A stretch of DNA of 64,000 bases from CAYYFX01 sp964571855 (GTDB lineage: Bacteria; ARS69): positions 1 to 64,000 of the forward strand of contig CAZNDO010000020.1 in NCBI GenBank assembly GCA_964571855.1. Reading direction: 5' to 3'. The notes under the pieces were generated by a model. It saw only the letters and a program-made list of their open reading frames with translations, did no database searches and was not told the DNA's origin. The position numbers and the translations under genes were made by a program. Shown piece after piece: positions 8,440 to 16,202 of the stretch. The first letter of the stretch is position 1, and every line of letters begins with the position of its first letter.

Positions 8440-11400
8440 TCAGCGCCAGTCGCCGGCGGCCACGAAGCCGCCCCAGGCGGCCGGGACAGCGCTGCCGGCG
8501 GCGCGGGCCACCTGCAGGCGGCTCAGGTTCGCGGCGCGCACCGCGTCCGGCGTGGCGCGGCCCTCCCGGAAACGCGCGTGGTACAGGGCGCGCATCCACT
8601 CGCGCGCCGCGCGGTCGTTCACATCCCAGAGGCTGCCGAGCAGCGTGCCCGCCCCGGACACCTCGAACGCGCGGCGCAAGCCCAGGATCCCCTCGCCCGT
8701 GCGGATCTCGCCCAGTGCCGTGGCGCACGCGGAGAGCACGACCCATCGGGTGCCGGCGAGGTCCAGCGAGGCGATCTCCTCCGCGGTGAGCAGTCCGTCC
8801 TCGCCGCCCGTCGCGGCGTCGCGGCGGTTCGCTCCCGTGAGGGCCAGCCCCGCGCTCAGGAGCGGCGACGCGCAGCCTTCGCCGAGCACGTACGCGTGCG
8901 TGGCGAAGTGCAGGACCTCGTGCCCGGGCGCGCGCCGCTTCACCGACGCCTCGGTGGCGTCCGCGCCCACCAGCCGCTCCACGTCGCCCGCGCGCGCGGC
9001 CGACTGCCACGCCCCGGCCAGATCCTTGACCTCGTCCGCGGCCCAGGCCAGGCGCGGAAAGCGAAGCTCCGGGAGTCGGGCGCAGTCGCCGTGGTCGCCG
9101 CGGAGTCCCCAGAGCGGTGCTGCGGCCACCGCGGCGGCGCGGTCGCGCGGCGCGCCGCGGTCGAAGTCCGGCCCGCCGATCGCGAGGACGCCGCGCGCGC
9201 CATCCGCCGCCGGGGCGCCGCCCGACAGGAGATCGCGCTCCGCCGACAGGTAGTGCAGGAGCGGCGCCGTCTCCGCGAGGAACGTCCCGTCCCCGGACGG
9301 CAGCACGTCGAAGCACACCAGATGCACCGCGCCGTCCGGCACGAGGAACACGAGCGACGCGCCGGCCACATCCGCCTGAACCGGATCCCACAGCAGGGCG
9401 CGCACCTCCGCGCCGCGCGCCGCGATCGCGGCCGCGTCCGGCGGCGGCGCGGCGCTCCCGCGCCGGATCCCGCGCGCGGACGCGGCGCCCGCGCCCGCCT
9501 GCTCGTGCCAGCGCGCCACCGCGTCCTCGAGCCGTGCGGCGCTCCCCAGCGGGCGCAGCACCGGATCGGCGCCCCCCGGCGGGAGCACGAACGCCACGTA
9601 CGCGGGATCCCCCGCGTCCACCCGTGCGTACGCCACCAGCGCCGCCCCGTCCGGCAGGGAGAGGGCCACGGCGTCGAGGCCGGCTTCCCGGGAGGGCGAG
9701 CCGCGGAACTCGCTGGACAGCTCCGCGAGCCGCCGCTCGCGCGCCTCCTTGTCCGCGCGCGCCTCGCCCACGCGCTGCCGGTACTGCTCCGCCGTCTCGT
9801 CCCCGGGCCCGCGGCGCGCGAGGTTCGCCAGGCGCCGCCGCGCCACCGCCAGGGAGTCCATCTCCGCGGCGAACGGCCTGCCCGCCGCGTGCGTCACCGC
9901 GCGGTGCCGGCGTGCCATCTCGTCCAGCACGAGCGCGCGGGAGCGCACCAGCGCATCCCACGTGCGGCGGACCTCGTCGCGGCTGCGCTCCGGTGCCGCC
10001 GTGAGGAGAAGCGCCCGCGACAGCCCCGTCTCCCGCTGCGCCGCGAAGCGCAGCGCCTCGCGCTCCGACAGACCCTGCGCCGTGATCGCCGCGTACGCGC
10101 GGCCCACGTCCTCGGCCTCCCACGCCGCGGCGAGCGCCTCCGCGCGCCGCCCGGCGGCGGCGCGCGCGTCGGCGAGGCGCACGAGCTCCTCCGCCACCTC
10201 GGGATGGCGCGGCCCCAGCGCCTCGCGCTTGATGGCCAGCGCGCGTTCGTGCAGCGGCAGCGCATCCGCCGCCCGCCCCGACCGCTGCAGCGTGACGCCC
10301 AGCTCGCCCAGGCTCGCGCCGACGTCCGCGTGCGCCGGCACGAGGAGCTTCTCGCGCAGCTCCAGCGCGCGACGGTGCATGCGCTCCGCCCCCGCGAGAT
10401 CGCCGGTCCCGCGCGCCGCCGTCCCCGCGCGCTCGAGGCACGCCGCGTACTCGGGATGCTCGACGCCGAGCGAGCGCTCGTACATCCCCAGCGCCTCCGC
10501 GAGCAGCGTGGACGCGTCCGCGGGCCGGCCGAGGGCGAGCGCCACCTGACCGACGGCCGACACCGCGCGCGCGGCGTCGGGGTGATCGGGGGGAAGAACG
10601 GCGCGGCGGACGCGCAGCACGTCCCGGAGCGCCGCGTCCGCCTCCTCCAGATCGCCGAGCTCCCGGTGCAGCGAGCCCAGGGAGAAGAGCGTGTGCGCGG
10701 TCATCGTGTGGTCGCGACCGAAGTGCTTGTCCTGGATGGCCAACGCCTTCTCCAGCAGCGCCCGCGCCTCCCGCAGGTCGCCCGCCTCCACCAGGGTCAA
10801 CGCCAGGTTCGCGTAGTTGCTCGCGAGCGTGGGGTGCTCCGGGGGGAGCGTGCGCTCGAACACGTCCACCGCCTCGCGGAAGTGGCGGATGCCGAGATGC
10901 AGGTTGCCGGAGACGACCTCCAGGATCGCCAGGTTCGACAGGCTCTGCCCGACCTCCGGGTGGAAGTCGCCGTGGCCCTTGCGGCGCAGGTCCAGCGCCC
11001 GCCGGTGCAGGCGGCGCGCCTCGTCGAAGTTCGCGAGCTGCTCCTCCACGAGGGCGAGGTTGTTCAGCACGACGCCGTTGTCGGGGTTGTCCGGGCCGTG
11101 GATGGCCTCCAGGATCTCGAGCGTGCGCGCGTAGGACGTGCGGGACTCCTCCAGCCTTCCCGCGTCCATCATCAGGTTGCCGAGGTCGTTCCATCCGACC
11201 GCCACGTCCGGGTCGTGCGGCCCGTGCGCCTTCTCCACGATCTCCAGCGCGGCGCGCAGGTGCATCTCCGCCTCGTCGCGGCGGTCGCCGTCGCGGGCGA
11301 TCCAGCCCAGGAGCTGCAACGTGCGCGCGGTGAGCGGGGAGGCGGCGCCGGCGGTCGCGCGCTTGATGCGCAGCGCGCGCTCCGCGAGCGCCCGCGTTTC

Positions 11401-11709
11401 CGGCGCGGAGCGCGCCGCCCCGCGCACGCGGTTCTCCACCACGATGTCCAGGGCGAGCGCGGTCTCGAGCGACTCGGGGCCGAAGCGGCGTTCGACGTCC
11501 GCGAGGAACGCGGCGGTCTCGCTCTCGGCATCCCCGTACTTGCCCGCCAGCATCCGCGTGCGGACGTCCGCGTACTCCTCGGCGATCGTCTCCGGGACGT
11601 CGCGGAGCATCAGCCGGCGGCGCTCGTCGGCCGCGTCCGCGGCGCGGACGGCCGGGGCGATCAGGGCGACGACGAGGGCGGCTGCGAGGAAGGCGGGGAA
11701 CCGGCGCAC
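8440..11709 (-). CDS. Secreted TPR-CHAT caspase-like protein
   Basis: CHAT domains are caspase-like cysteine peptidases (clan CD), often fused to TPR arrays that sense partners. This 1,089-aa protein has a signal peptide (MRRFPAFLAAALVVALIAPAVRAAD), about a dozen kinesin-light-chain-type TPR units (about 60-560), a charged helical linker, and a C-terminal CHAT domain. Both catalytic elements are present: His in HFATHAY (about 935) and Cys in VLSACATALG (about 993), followed by GSLWDVND. It is divergently transcribed, 54 bp from a sigma factor gene whose second gene encodes a membrane-anchored anti-sigma-like protein, so a proteolytic signalling role is plausible. No CRISPR or gasdermin-like partner is nearby. 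A signal peptide is unusual for CHAT proteins and implies an extracytoplasmic target. Confidence 0.9.
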   Translation of the reverse strand: MRRFPAFLAAALVVALIAPAVRAADAADERRRLMLRDVPETIAEEYADVRTRMLAGKYGDAESETAAFLADVERRFGPESLETALALDIVVENRVRGAARSAPETRALAERALRIKRATAGAASPLTARTLQLLGWIARDGDRRDEAEMHLRAALEIVEKAHGPHDPDVAVGWNDLGNLMMDAGRLEESRTSYARTLEILEAIHGPDNPDNGVVLNNLALVEEQLANFDEARRLHRRALDLRRKGHGDFHPEVGQSLSNLAILEVVSGNLHLGIRHFREAVDVFERTLPPEHPTLASNYANLALTLVEAGDLREARALLEKALAIQDKHFGRDHTMTAHTLFSLGSLHRELGDLEEADAALRDVLRVRRAVLPPDHPDAARAVSAVGQVALALGRPADASTLLAEALGMYERSLGVEHPEYAACLERAGTAARGTGDLAGAERMHRRALELREKLLVPAHADVGASLGELGVTLQRSGRAADALPLHERALAIKREALGPRHPEVAEELVRLADARAAAGRRAEALAAAWEAEDVGRAYAAITAQGLSEREALRFAAQRETGLSRALLLTAAPERSRDEVRRTWDALVRSRALVLDEMARRHRAVTHAAGRPFAAEMDSLAVARRRLANLARRGPGDETAEQYRQRVGEARADKEARERRLAELSSEFRGSPSREAGLDAVALSLPDGAALVAYARVDAGDPAYVAFVLPPGGADPVLRPLGSAARLEDAVARWHEQAGAGAASARGIRRGSAAPPPDAAAIAARGAEVRALLWDPVQADVAGASLVFLVPDGAVHLVCFDVLPSGDGTFLAETAPLLHYLSAERDLLSGGAPAADGARGVLAIGGPDFDRGAPRDRAAAVAAAPLWGLRGDHGDCARLPELRFPRLAWAADEVKDLAGAWQSAARAGDVERLVGADATEASVKRRAPGHEVLHFATHAYVLGEGCASPLLSAGLALTGANRRDAATGGEDGLLTAEEIASLDLAGTRWVVLSACATALGEIRTGEGILGLRRAFEVSGAGTLLGSLWDVNDRAAREWMRALYHARFREGRATPDAVRAANLSRLQVARAAGSAVPAAWGGFVAAGDWR

Positions 11710-11751
11710 GCCCGGAGCATATCAGGTCGCCCCGACGGGAACACCTCGCGC

Positions 11752-11757
11752 TATCCT
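11752..11757 (+). promoter_or_regulatory. Candidate -10 box TATCCT with leaderless spacing
   Basis: TATCCT lies exactly 6 bp before the ATG of the sigma factor gene, which would place +1 at or next to the start codon. No Shine-Dalgarno sequence precedes this ATG. The same 15-mer, CGCGCTATCCTGCGC, occurs at the same distance before rarA. There is no clear -35. Confidence 0.4.
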
Positions 11758-11763
11758 GCGCCG

Positions 11764-12402
11764 ATGGATCCCGAGGAGGAAGCCCTGGCCCGCGGGCTCG
11801 CGACGGGAGAAGCGGAGTCCGTCCGCACGTTCCTCGTGCGCACGCACGACCGCGTGTACCTCATGGCGTGCCGCCTCACGCGCGATCCGGGACAGCGGCG
11901 CGACTGGTCGCACGACACGCTGCTCGGAGTGCTCGACGACCTGCGCCGCGGGCGGTTCGAGTACCGCGGCGCCGGCTCGTTCTGGGGGTGGTTCCGCAAG
12001 CGCGCGTGGTTCCGCCTGCTGGACCAGTACCGCCGCGTGCGCCGCGTGCACGAGCGCGAGCGTCCGGAGGGCGACCCGACGGATCTCGAGGCGATCCGTG
12101 CCGCGGCCGGCGGCGCGGATCCGCTGCAGGAGCTGATGCGGGTGGAGATGCGCGCCGCGCTGGAGGGCTGTCTGGCGAAGCTGCCGAACGAGGACCACCG
12201 GCGCGCGCTGGAGCTCTTCCTCCTGGCGGAGCACCCGTACGAGAAGGTGGCCGCGGTCATGCACGCACCGCTCAACACCGTGCGGGCCTGGATCCGCCGC
12301 GGGCGGCTGGCCGTGCGGAGGTGCCTGGCGACGGTGCTGGAGCTGCCGCAACCTTCGCCGGAGGCGGGGCCGTCTTCTCCCGGGCAGGAGGGGAAGCCGT
12401 GA
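11764..12402 (+). CDS. Sigma-70 family (ECF-like) RNA polymerase sigma factor
   Basis: The 212-aa product resembles two-domain sigma factors. The sigma2 region (about 20-100) includes VYLMACRLTRDP, DDLRRGRFEYRGAGSFWGW and ARFRLLDQYRRVRR-like basic sequence. A variable linker follows, then a sigma4 HTH (about 125-185: LPNEDHRRALELFLLAEH, YEKVAAVMHAPLNTVRAWIRRGR). The ATG at 11764 starts right after a candidate -10 box and directly at the beginning of the sigma2 homology. Its TGA overlaps the GTG of the next gene (GTGA), so the two are translationally coupled as a sigma/anti-sigma pair. The divergent neighbour is the CHAT protease gene. Target promoters are unknown. Confidence 0.85.
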   Translation: MDPEEEALARGLATGEAESVRTFLVRTHDRVYLMACRLTRDPGQRRDWSHDTLLGVLDDLRRGRFEYRGAGSFWGWFRKRAWFRLLDQYRRVRRVHERERPEGDPTDLEAIRAAAGGADPLQELMRVEMRAALEGCLAKLPNEDHRRALELFLLAEHPYEKVAAVMHAPLNTVRAWIRRGRLAVRRCLATVLELPQPSPEAGPSSPGQEGKP

Positions 12403-13223
12403 CGCAAGGGCCGGGCTGGCTGGACCGCGTGCTGACCTACGAGGAGTTGACCGGGGAGGAGCGCACGCAGGTGGACGCGCTGCTCGCGCGGAGCCCCGAG
12501 GCGCGGCGGCTCCTGGAGGTCGTGCAGCAGGCGGAGCGGGCGGAGCCGGTCGGGGAGCTGCCCGAGGGGGGCGCCCTGGCGGCCGAGGACGTGGCCGCCG
12601 CCCGCAGCAGCCTGGAGGCGCTGTTGCGCCGCGCCCTGCCGGCCGCCTCGCGGCCGGCGCCGCGCCGGACCGGGTGGCGGGCCTGGCTCACCCCGCGGGT
12701 CCTCGTGCCGACCGCGGCCCTGGCCGTGGCGGCCTGGCTGGCGCTCCCGTGGTCGCCGCTGAGGCCCTTGCCCGTCCTGGAGGAGTTCGCGGCGGTGCGC
12801 GCCGACGGCCGGCGCGGGGCGGACCCGGCCGACGAGGCGTGGCGGCGGGGCGACGCCTTCGTGCTTCGCGCCGAACTGCACGCCCCCTCCCTGGTCCTGC
12901 TCGTCCACGTGGATCCGCGTGGCCGCGTGGAGGTCCTCGATCCGCCCGCGGCGGAGGCGCCTCGGGTGCGGCCGGCCGGCCCGCTCGCCTTCCCGGAGCA
13001 CCCCGAGGAGTGGACGCTGGACGGGGAGCCCGGCACCGAGACGTTCCTGCTGGCCGCCCGGAGCGACTCCACGGACGCGGTGGCCGTGCGTCAGGCGGTG
13101 GACGACCTCCGGCGGATCCGGCCCGGGGACGGCTCCGTTGCGCGCGTGCGCGGCATCCTGGAGGCGCGGTTCGACACGGTGCTCGTGACCCGCATCCGCC
13201 ACGACATCGCGCCCCCGCGCTGA
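12399..13223 (+). CDS. Anti-sigma-like single-pass membrane protein
   Basis: The 274-aa product has an acidic cytoplasmic N-terminal segment (about 1-90) with an EELTGEERTQVDALLARSPEARRLL helix region reminiscent of anti-sigma zinc-finger-type domains, but without the HxxxCxxC motif. One membrane span follows (VLVPTAALAVAAWLALPW, about 100-118). The periplasmic C-terminal domain (about 140-270) contains LVLLVHVDPRGRVEVLDP and TETFLLAARS, similar in pattern to the DUF4384 sensor fold. The GTG start overlaps the sigma factor stop. Its role as a membrane anti-sigma is inferred from topology and coupling. The periplasmic domain would be accessible to the secreted CHAT protein encoded divergently. 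Confidence 0.65.
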   Translation: MTQGPGWLDRVLTYEELTGEERTQVDALLARSPEARRLLEVVQQAERAEPVGELPEGGALAAEDVAAARSSLEALLRRALPAASRPAPRRTGWRAWLTPRVLVPTAALAVAAWLALPWSPLRPLPVLEEFAAVRADGRRGADPADEAWRRGDAFVLRAELHAPSLVLLVHVDPRGRVEVLDPPAAEAPRVRPAGPLAFPEHPEEWTLDGEPGTETFLLAARSDSTDAVAVRQAVDDLRRIRPGDGSVARVRGILEARFDTVLVTRIRHDIAPPR

Positions 13224-13284
13224 GGTTCGCGAACCGCTCCCACGGAACGCAAGTCCTCCCGCCGGAACGGCTTCATCCCTCGAA

Positions 13285-13314
13285 GCCTCCTGCCGATGAG
13301 TCGTTGCAGGAGGC
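13285..13314 (+). promoter_or_regulatory. Hairpin masking the ribosome-binding site of the CpaE-like gene
   Basis: GCCTCCTGC (13285-13293) pairs perfectly with GCAGGAGGC (13306-13314) around a 12-nt loop. The 3' arm contains the AGGAGG Shine-Dalgarno of the gene starting at ATG 13320, so folding would block initiation. An alternative in-frame ATG (13296) lies in the loop. It may act as a thermometer-like or protein-opened translational switch. Confidence 0.5.
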
Positions 13315-13319
13315 TGCGG

Positions 13320-14510
13320 ATGAGCGAGCGCGCGCCCGGCGAGGATCTTCGCATCGTCATCGTCAACCCGGACGAGTTCACGCGCGCGCTGCTGCGGCGG
13401 CACCTCGCGTCGAGCGGTTGCCGCGTGCTGGGCGACGCCGGCGACGCGAAGGCCGGCCTGCGTCTCGCGCGCAGCCTGCAGCCGGACCTCGCCGTGCTCG
13501 GCATCGGGCGCACGCAGGAGTCGTCCGTGGAGCTGGTGGCCGGCGTGCGCGAGGGGCTCCCGTCCTGCGGGATCATCGTGCTCTCCGACCGCGACACTCC
13601 CGAGGTCATCCTGGCATGCATGCGCGCCGGCGCGCAGGAGTTCCTCACCGTTCCGCTCAGCTTCCCGGAGCTGGACCGAGCGGTGGACCGGCTGCGCAAG
13701 CTGCGCACGCAGCTGTCGGCGCCGCCGCCGCGGCGCGGGCGCGTGGTGGCCGTGATGCCGGCGAAGGGCGGCGTGGGCGCCACGTCGGTGGCGGTGAACC
13801 TGGCGCTCGCCCTCTCCGTGCACTCGCGGCGGCGCGTGGCGCTCGTGGATCTGAACCAGCAGGGCGGCGACGCCACGTTCATGCTGAACGCGGATGGCCC
13901 GCCCTCGCTGGCGAGCGTGCTCCCCGGACGGGAGCTGACCGAGGAGCTCGTGCGCGACGTGCTCGCGTCGCACCGCACGGGCCTGCGGCTGCTCACCGTG
14001 TTCGACCGGCCCGAGGAGTCGCGCAGCCTCCGCAAGGACCAGGTGCCGGAGCTGTACGGCGTGCTGAGCACGCTCTTCGAGGACGTCGTGGTGGACGTGG
14101 GCCGGCACGTGGACGGCCGCGTGCGCGAGCTGTTCGACCTGGCGGACGAGATCTTCCTGGTATCCGGCCTGGACGCCGGGACCGTGCACTCCACGCGCCG
14201 GTCCCTGGAGCTGCTGAAGCGCCTCGAGGTGGATCCCTCGCGGATCCGGCTCGTGGTGAACCGGCACCAGGACGGGAAGATCTCGAACGAGGACCTTCAG
14301 ACCGCGGTGGGCGCGGGGGTCTTCTGGTCGTTGCCGAACGACTACCGCCCCATGTCGTCCGCGCTCGACGCGCGCGAGCCCGTGGTGCTGGACTCGCCGG
14401 GATCGCGGCTGGCGCGCAGCTACCGCACGTTCGCCGCCACGCTCGTGGAGATGCAGGTGGCGGCGGAGAGCGGTGGCGCCGCCGCGGACGAGGCCGGCGC
14501 GAAGGGCTGA
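13320..14510 (+). CDS. CpaE-like response-receiver/ParA-family ATPase
   Basis: The 396-aa product pairs an N-terminal receiver-like domain (about 10-125) with a MinD/ParA-type P-loop domain (about 140-380). The receiver retains IVIVNPDEFTR and PLSFPELDRAV, but the phospho-acceptor region reads LAVLGIGRT, so the Asp appears lost. The ATPase has a deviant Walker A, MPAKGGVGATS, and DLNQQGGDATF. CpaE proteins place tight-adherence (Tad/Flp) pili at a cell pole. The start at 13320 is chosen because AGGAGG lies 6 bp upstream; an ATG at 13296 is an in-frame alternative. No other pilus genes are nearby, so it is an orphan here. It ends 7 bp from a convergent gene. Confidence 0.85.
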   Translation: MSERAPGEDLRIVIVNPDEFTRALLRRHLASSGCRVLGDAGDAKAGLRLARSLQPDLAVLGIGRTQESSVELVAGVREGLPSCGIIVLSDRDTPEVILACMRAGAQEFLTVPLSFPELDRAVDRLRKLRTQLSAPPPRRGRVVAVMPAKGGVGATSVAVNLALALSVHSRRRVALVDLNQQGGDATFMLNADGPPSLASVLPGRELTEELVRDVLASHRTGLRLLTVFDRPEESRSLRKDQVPELYGVLSTLFEDVVVDVGRHVDGRVRELFDLADEIFLVSGLDAGTVHSTRRSLELLKRLEVDPSRIRLVVNRHQDGKISNEDLQTAVGAGVFWSLPNDYRPMSSALDAREPVVLDSPGSRLARSYRTFAATLVEMQVAAESGGAAADEAGAKG

Positions 14511-14517
14511 TCGCCCG

Positions 14518-15975
14518 TCAGCGAAGCATCATCCCCTTGACCGTGCGCGTCCCCGCGGCCGTCTCGAGCCGGAAGAAGTAGATCCCCGCGGCCGCGCGCC
14601 CGCCGTCCGGGTTCCGTCCCGGCCACGTCACGCGGTGCTCGCCGGCGGAGGCGCGCGGCGCATCCAGCAGCAGCCCCACGACGCGGCCCGTCACGTCCAG
14701 CACCGTGATCCGCGCGGGGCCGGGCGACGGCAGCGCGAAGCGGACGTGCGTGCCCTCCACGAACGGATTCGGCGCGCAGGCGAGCGCGAGGCGCCCGGGC
14801 TCCGGCACGGACACCGGCCAGCCCAGCGGGCCGCGCGTGGGGATCATCACGCTCGCGGGCGAACCGGGGCGGAACAGGTCCACGCGCGCGGTGGCGTCGG
14901 CGGGCGGCCCGGCCGCCTCGAACGTGAACGTGAACAGGCTCTGGAACACCAGCGGGTGCGCGGCGGTGCTCCAGGTCAGCGCGTCCGGCTCGCCGGCAAC
15001 CGTCCAGTCGTTGCCGGCGTCATCGTCCCCGTCGTGGAACGTGGCGGCCGTGGCCATCGTCCCGCCGAGCGGGATGGACAGCGCGGCGGCCTGCCGGTGC
15101 GACCGCCAGTTGAAGAGCGCGTACTCGTAGCGCCACGTCCCCGTGCCCAGGTCCACGGCCCGCATCGAGAGGACGAGTTCCCCGTCGTCCGGGCCGGCAG
15201 CCACGCGCGCGGAGAAGTCGCCCCAGCTCTCCGCGACGGGGCCGTGATGGAGGTCGTCGTTCAACGGCGACTGGAAGTTCCATGTGCTCCCGATCCACGC
15301 CGGCACCACCTCGCGCCACGCGATCTGGTTCTCGTGGTCCTCGTCGTCCGCGATGACGTACTGCCCCTCGAGCAGGAACGTGGCCCCGGGGCGCGCGAGG
15401 TCCGCGTCCGCCACCGTGAGCCGTTGCCCCAGCGGGTCCGCACCCGTGCCGTCCCAGTCCCGGTCGCAGTCCGCGTCCGGCGCGTCCGGCTCGTCGAAGA
15501 AGGACCCGCACGCGGTCCAGGACGCGGTGTACGGGTTCACCTCGTCACGCGGGCCGAGGTAGTACTGCGCCGCGTTGTTCGTGGCGGAGTAGGTGTCCGA
15601 GCACTCGGGCTGCAGCACGATCCCCGGGACGCCGGGGCATCCGGGGCCGCAGTCGTCGGCGGTCACGTAGAACGCGTGCTTGATCCAGCTCGTCCCGATC
15701 ATCTCGAGCGTCCCGTCCTCCACGCGGTACAGGGACAGGCCCACGAACGGGTGCGTCTCCGCCATCGGCCCCTCCCACGGGACCGGCACGTCGCCCACGT
15801 TGCAGCTGATGGTGCGCGCCGAGAGCGCGGCGCGGCCTGCGGGGTAGGTGCCCTCGCGGGCCACCTGGATCAGGCGGTCCACCTCGGTGCACTCCACGTC
15901 CAGCACGGCGCGGGCCGGAGCCGGGGCGGCAAGGCAAGGCAGCAGGACAAGCGCGGCGACGCGACGGCGCGGCAT
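14518..15975 (-). CDS. Secreted protein with FlgD-like C-terminal sorting domain
   Basis: This 485-aa exported protein of unknown function has a signal peptide (MPRRRVAALVLLPCLAAPAPARA). Its body carries several Cys pairs (for example DDCGPGCPG) and Asp-rich loops (DAPDADCDRDWDGTGADP) that could bind calcium. The C-terminal Ig domain of about 85 aa (NPFVEGTHVRFAL, LDVTGRVVG, VTWPGRNPDGGR, GIYFFRLETAAG) is the same sorting module found on four other proteins in the window. No catalytic motif was recognised. It faces the CpaE-like gene tail to tail and is divergent from the selB cluster. Confidence 0.8.
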   Translation of the reverse strand: MPRRRVAALVLLPCLAAPAPARAVLDVECTEVDRLIQVAREGTYPAGRAALSARTISCNVGDVPVPWEGPMAETHPFVGLSLYRVEDGTLEMIGTSWIKHAFYVTADDCGPGCPGVPGIVLQPECSDTYSATNNAAQYYLGPRDEVNPYTASWTACGSFFDEPDAPDADCDRDWDGTGADPLGQRLTVADADLARPGATFLLEGQYVIADDEDHENQIAWREVVPAWIGSTWNFQSPLNDDLHHGPVAESWGDFSARVAAGPDDGELVLSMRAVDLGTGTWRYEYALFNWRSHRQAAALSIPLGGTMATAATFHDGDDDAGNDWTVAGEPDALTWSTAAHPLVFQSLFTFTFEAAGPPADATARVDLFRPGSPASVMIPTRGPLGWPVSVPEPGRLALACAPNPFVEGTHVRFALPSPGPARITVLDVTGRVVGLLLDAPRASAGEHRVTWPGRNPDGGRAAAGIYFFRLETAAGTRTVKGMMLR

Positions 15976-16065
15976 GGGGACTCCGGGATCCGGGATGAGC
16001 GGGCCAGGGCGTTGTCGCGGCCCGGCGCCTGTGTCATGGTACCGCGTCCAGGCCCCGAGGTGCGC

Positions 16066-16197
16066 ATGGGATTCCTCAAGGAGAAGAGCTCCTACCGACC
16101 CACCCGCTTCGAGACCGCGGCCGCCTGGGTGGTGACGGGGGCCGCCGGCGGGGTGGTTGCCTGGTACCTCTTCCGCGCCTGGTTCGGCGGGTCCTGA
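16066..16197 (+). CDS. 43-aa single-pass membrane peptide, first gene of the selB cluster
   Basis: A short ORF (ATG to TGA) encodes a basic N-terminus (GFLKEKSSYRPTRFE) followed by one membrane helix (AAWVVTGAAGGVVAWYLFRAWF). Its stop is 5 bp before the GTG start of selB, so it is probably co-transcribed. No homologous family was recognised. Support comes from the tight spacing, hydrophobic-helix pattern and amphipathic start rather than from a known domain. A GAGG element at 16057-16060 could serve as the ribosome-binding site. Confidence 0.55.
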   Translation: MGFLKEKSSYRPTRFETAAAWVVTGAAGGVVAWYLFRAWFGGS

Positions 16198-16202
16198 CGG
16201 GC

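Noticed and set aside
8440..11709. TPR-CHAT as part of a type III-E CRISPR (Craspase) system
   Set aside because: No CRISPR repeats, Cas7-11-like or other cas genes are in the window, and the protein has a signal peptide.
6190..12402. A 2,070-codon open frame on the plus strand, and similar giant frames (for example 22977-25397 minus, 32571-35528 minus, 37582-40947 plus)
   Set aside because: They lie antisense or out of frame to genes with clear domains, are Arg/Ala/Gly/Pro-rich, and arise from the GC-rich third positions. Only their in-frame tails that match real genes were kept.
15976..16065. tRNA(Sec) or another tRNA gene near selB
   Set aside because: No cloverleaf with the long extra arm or GTTC-type T-loop could be built in this or other gaps.
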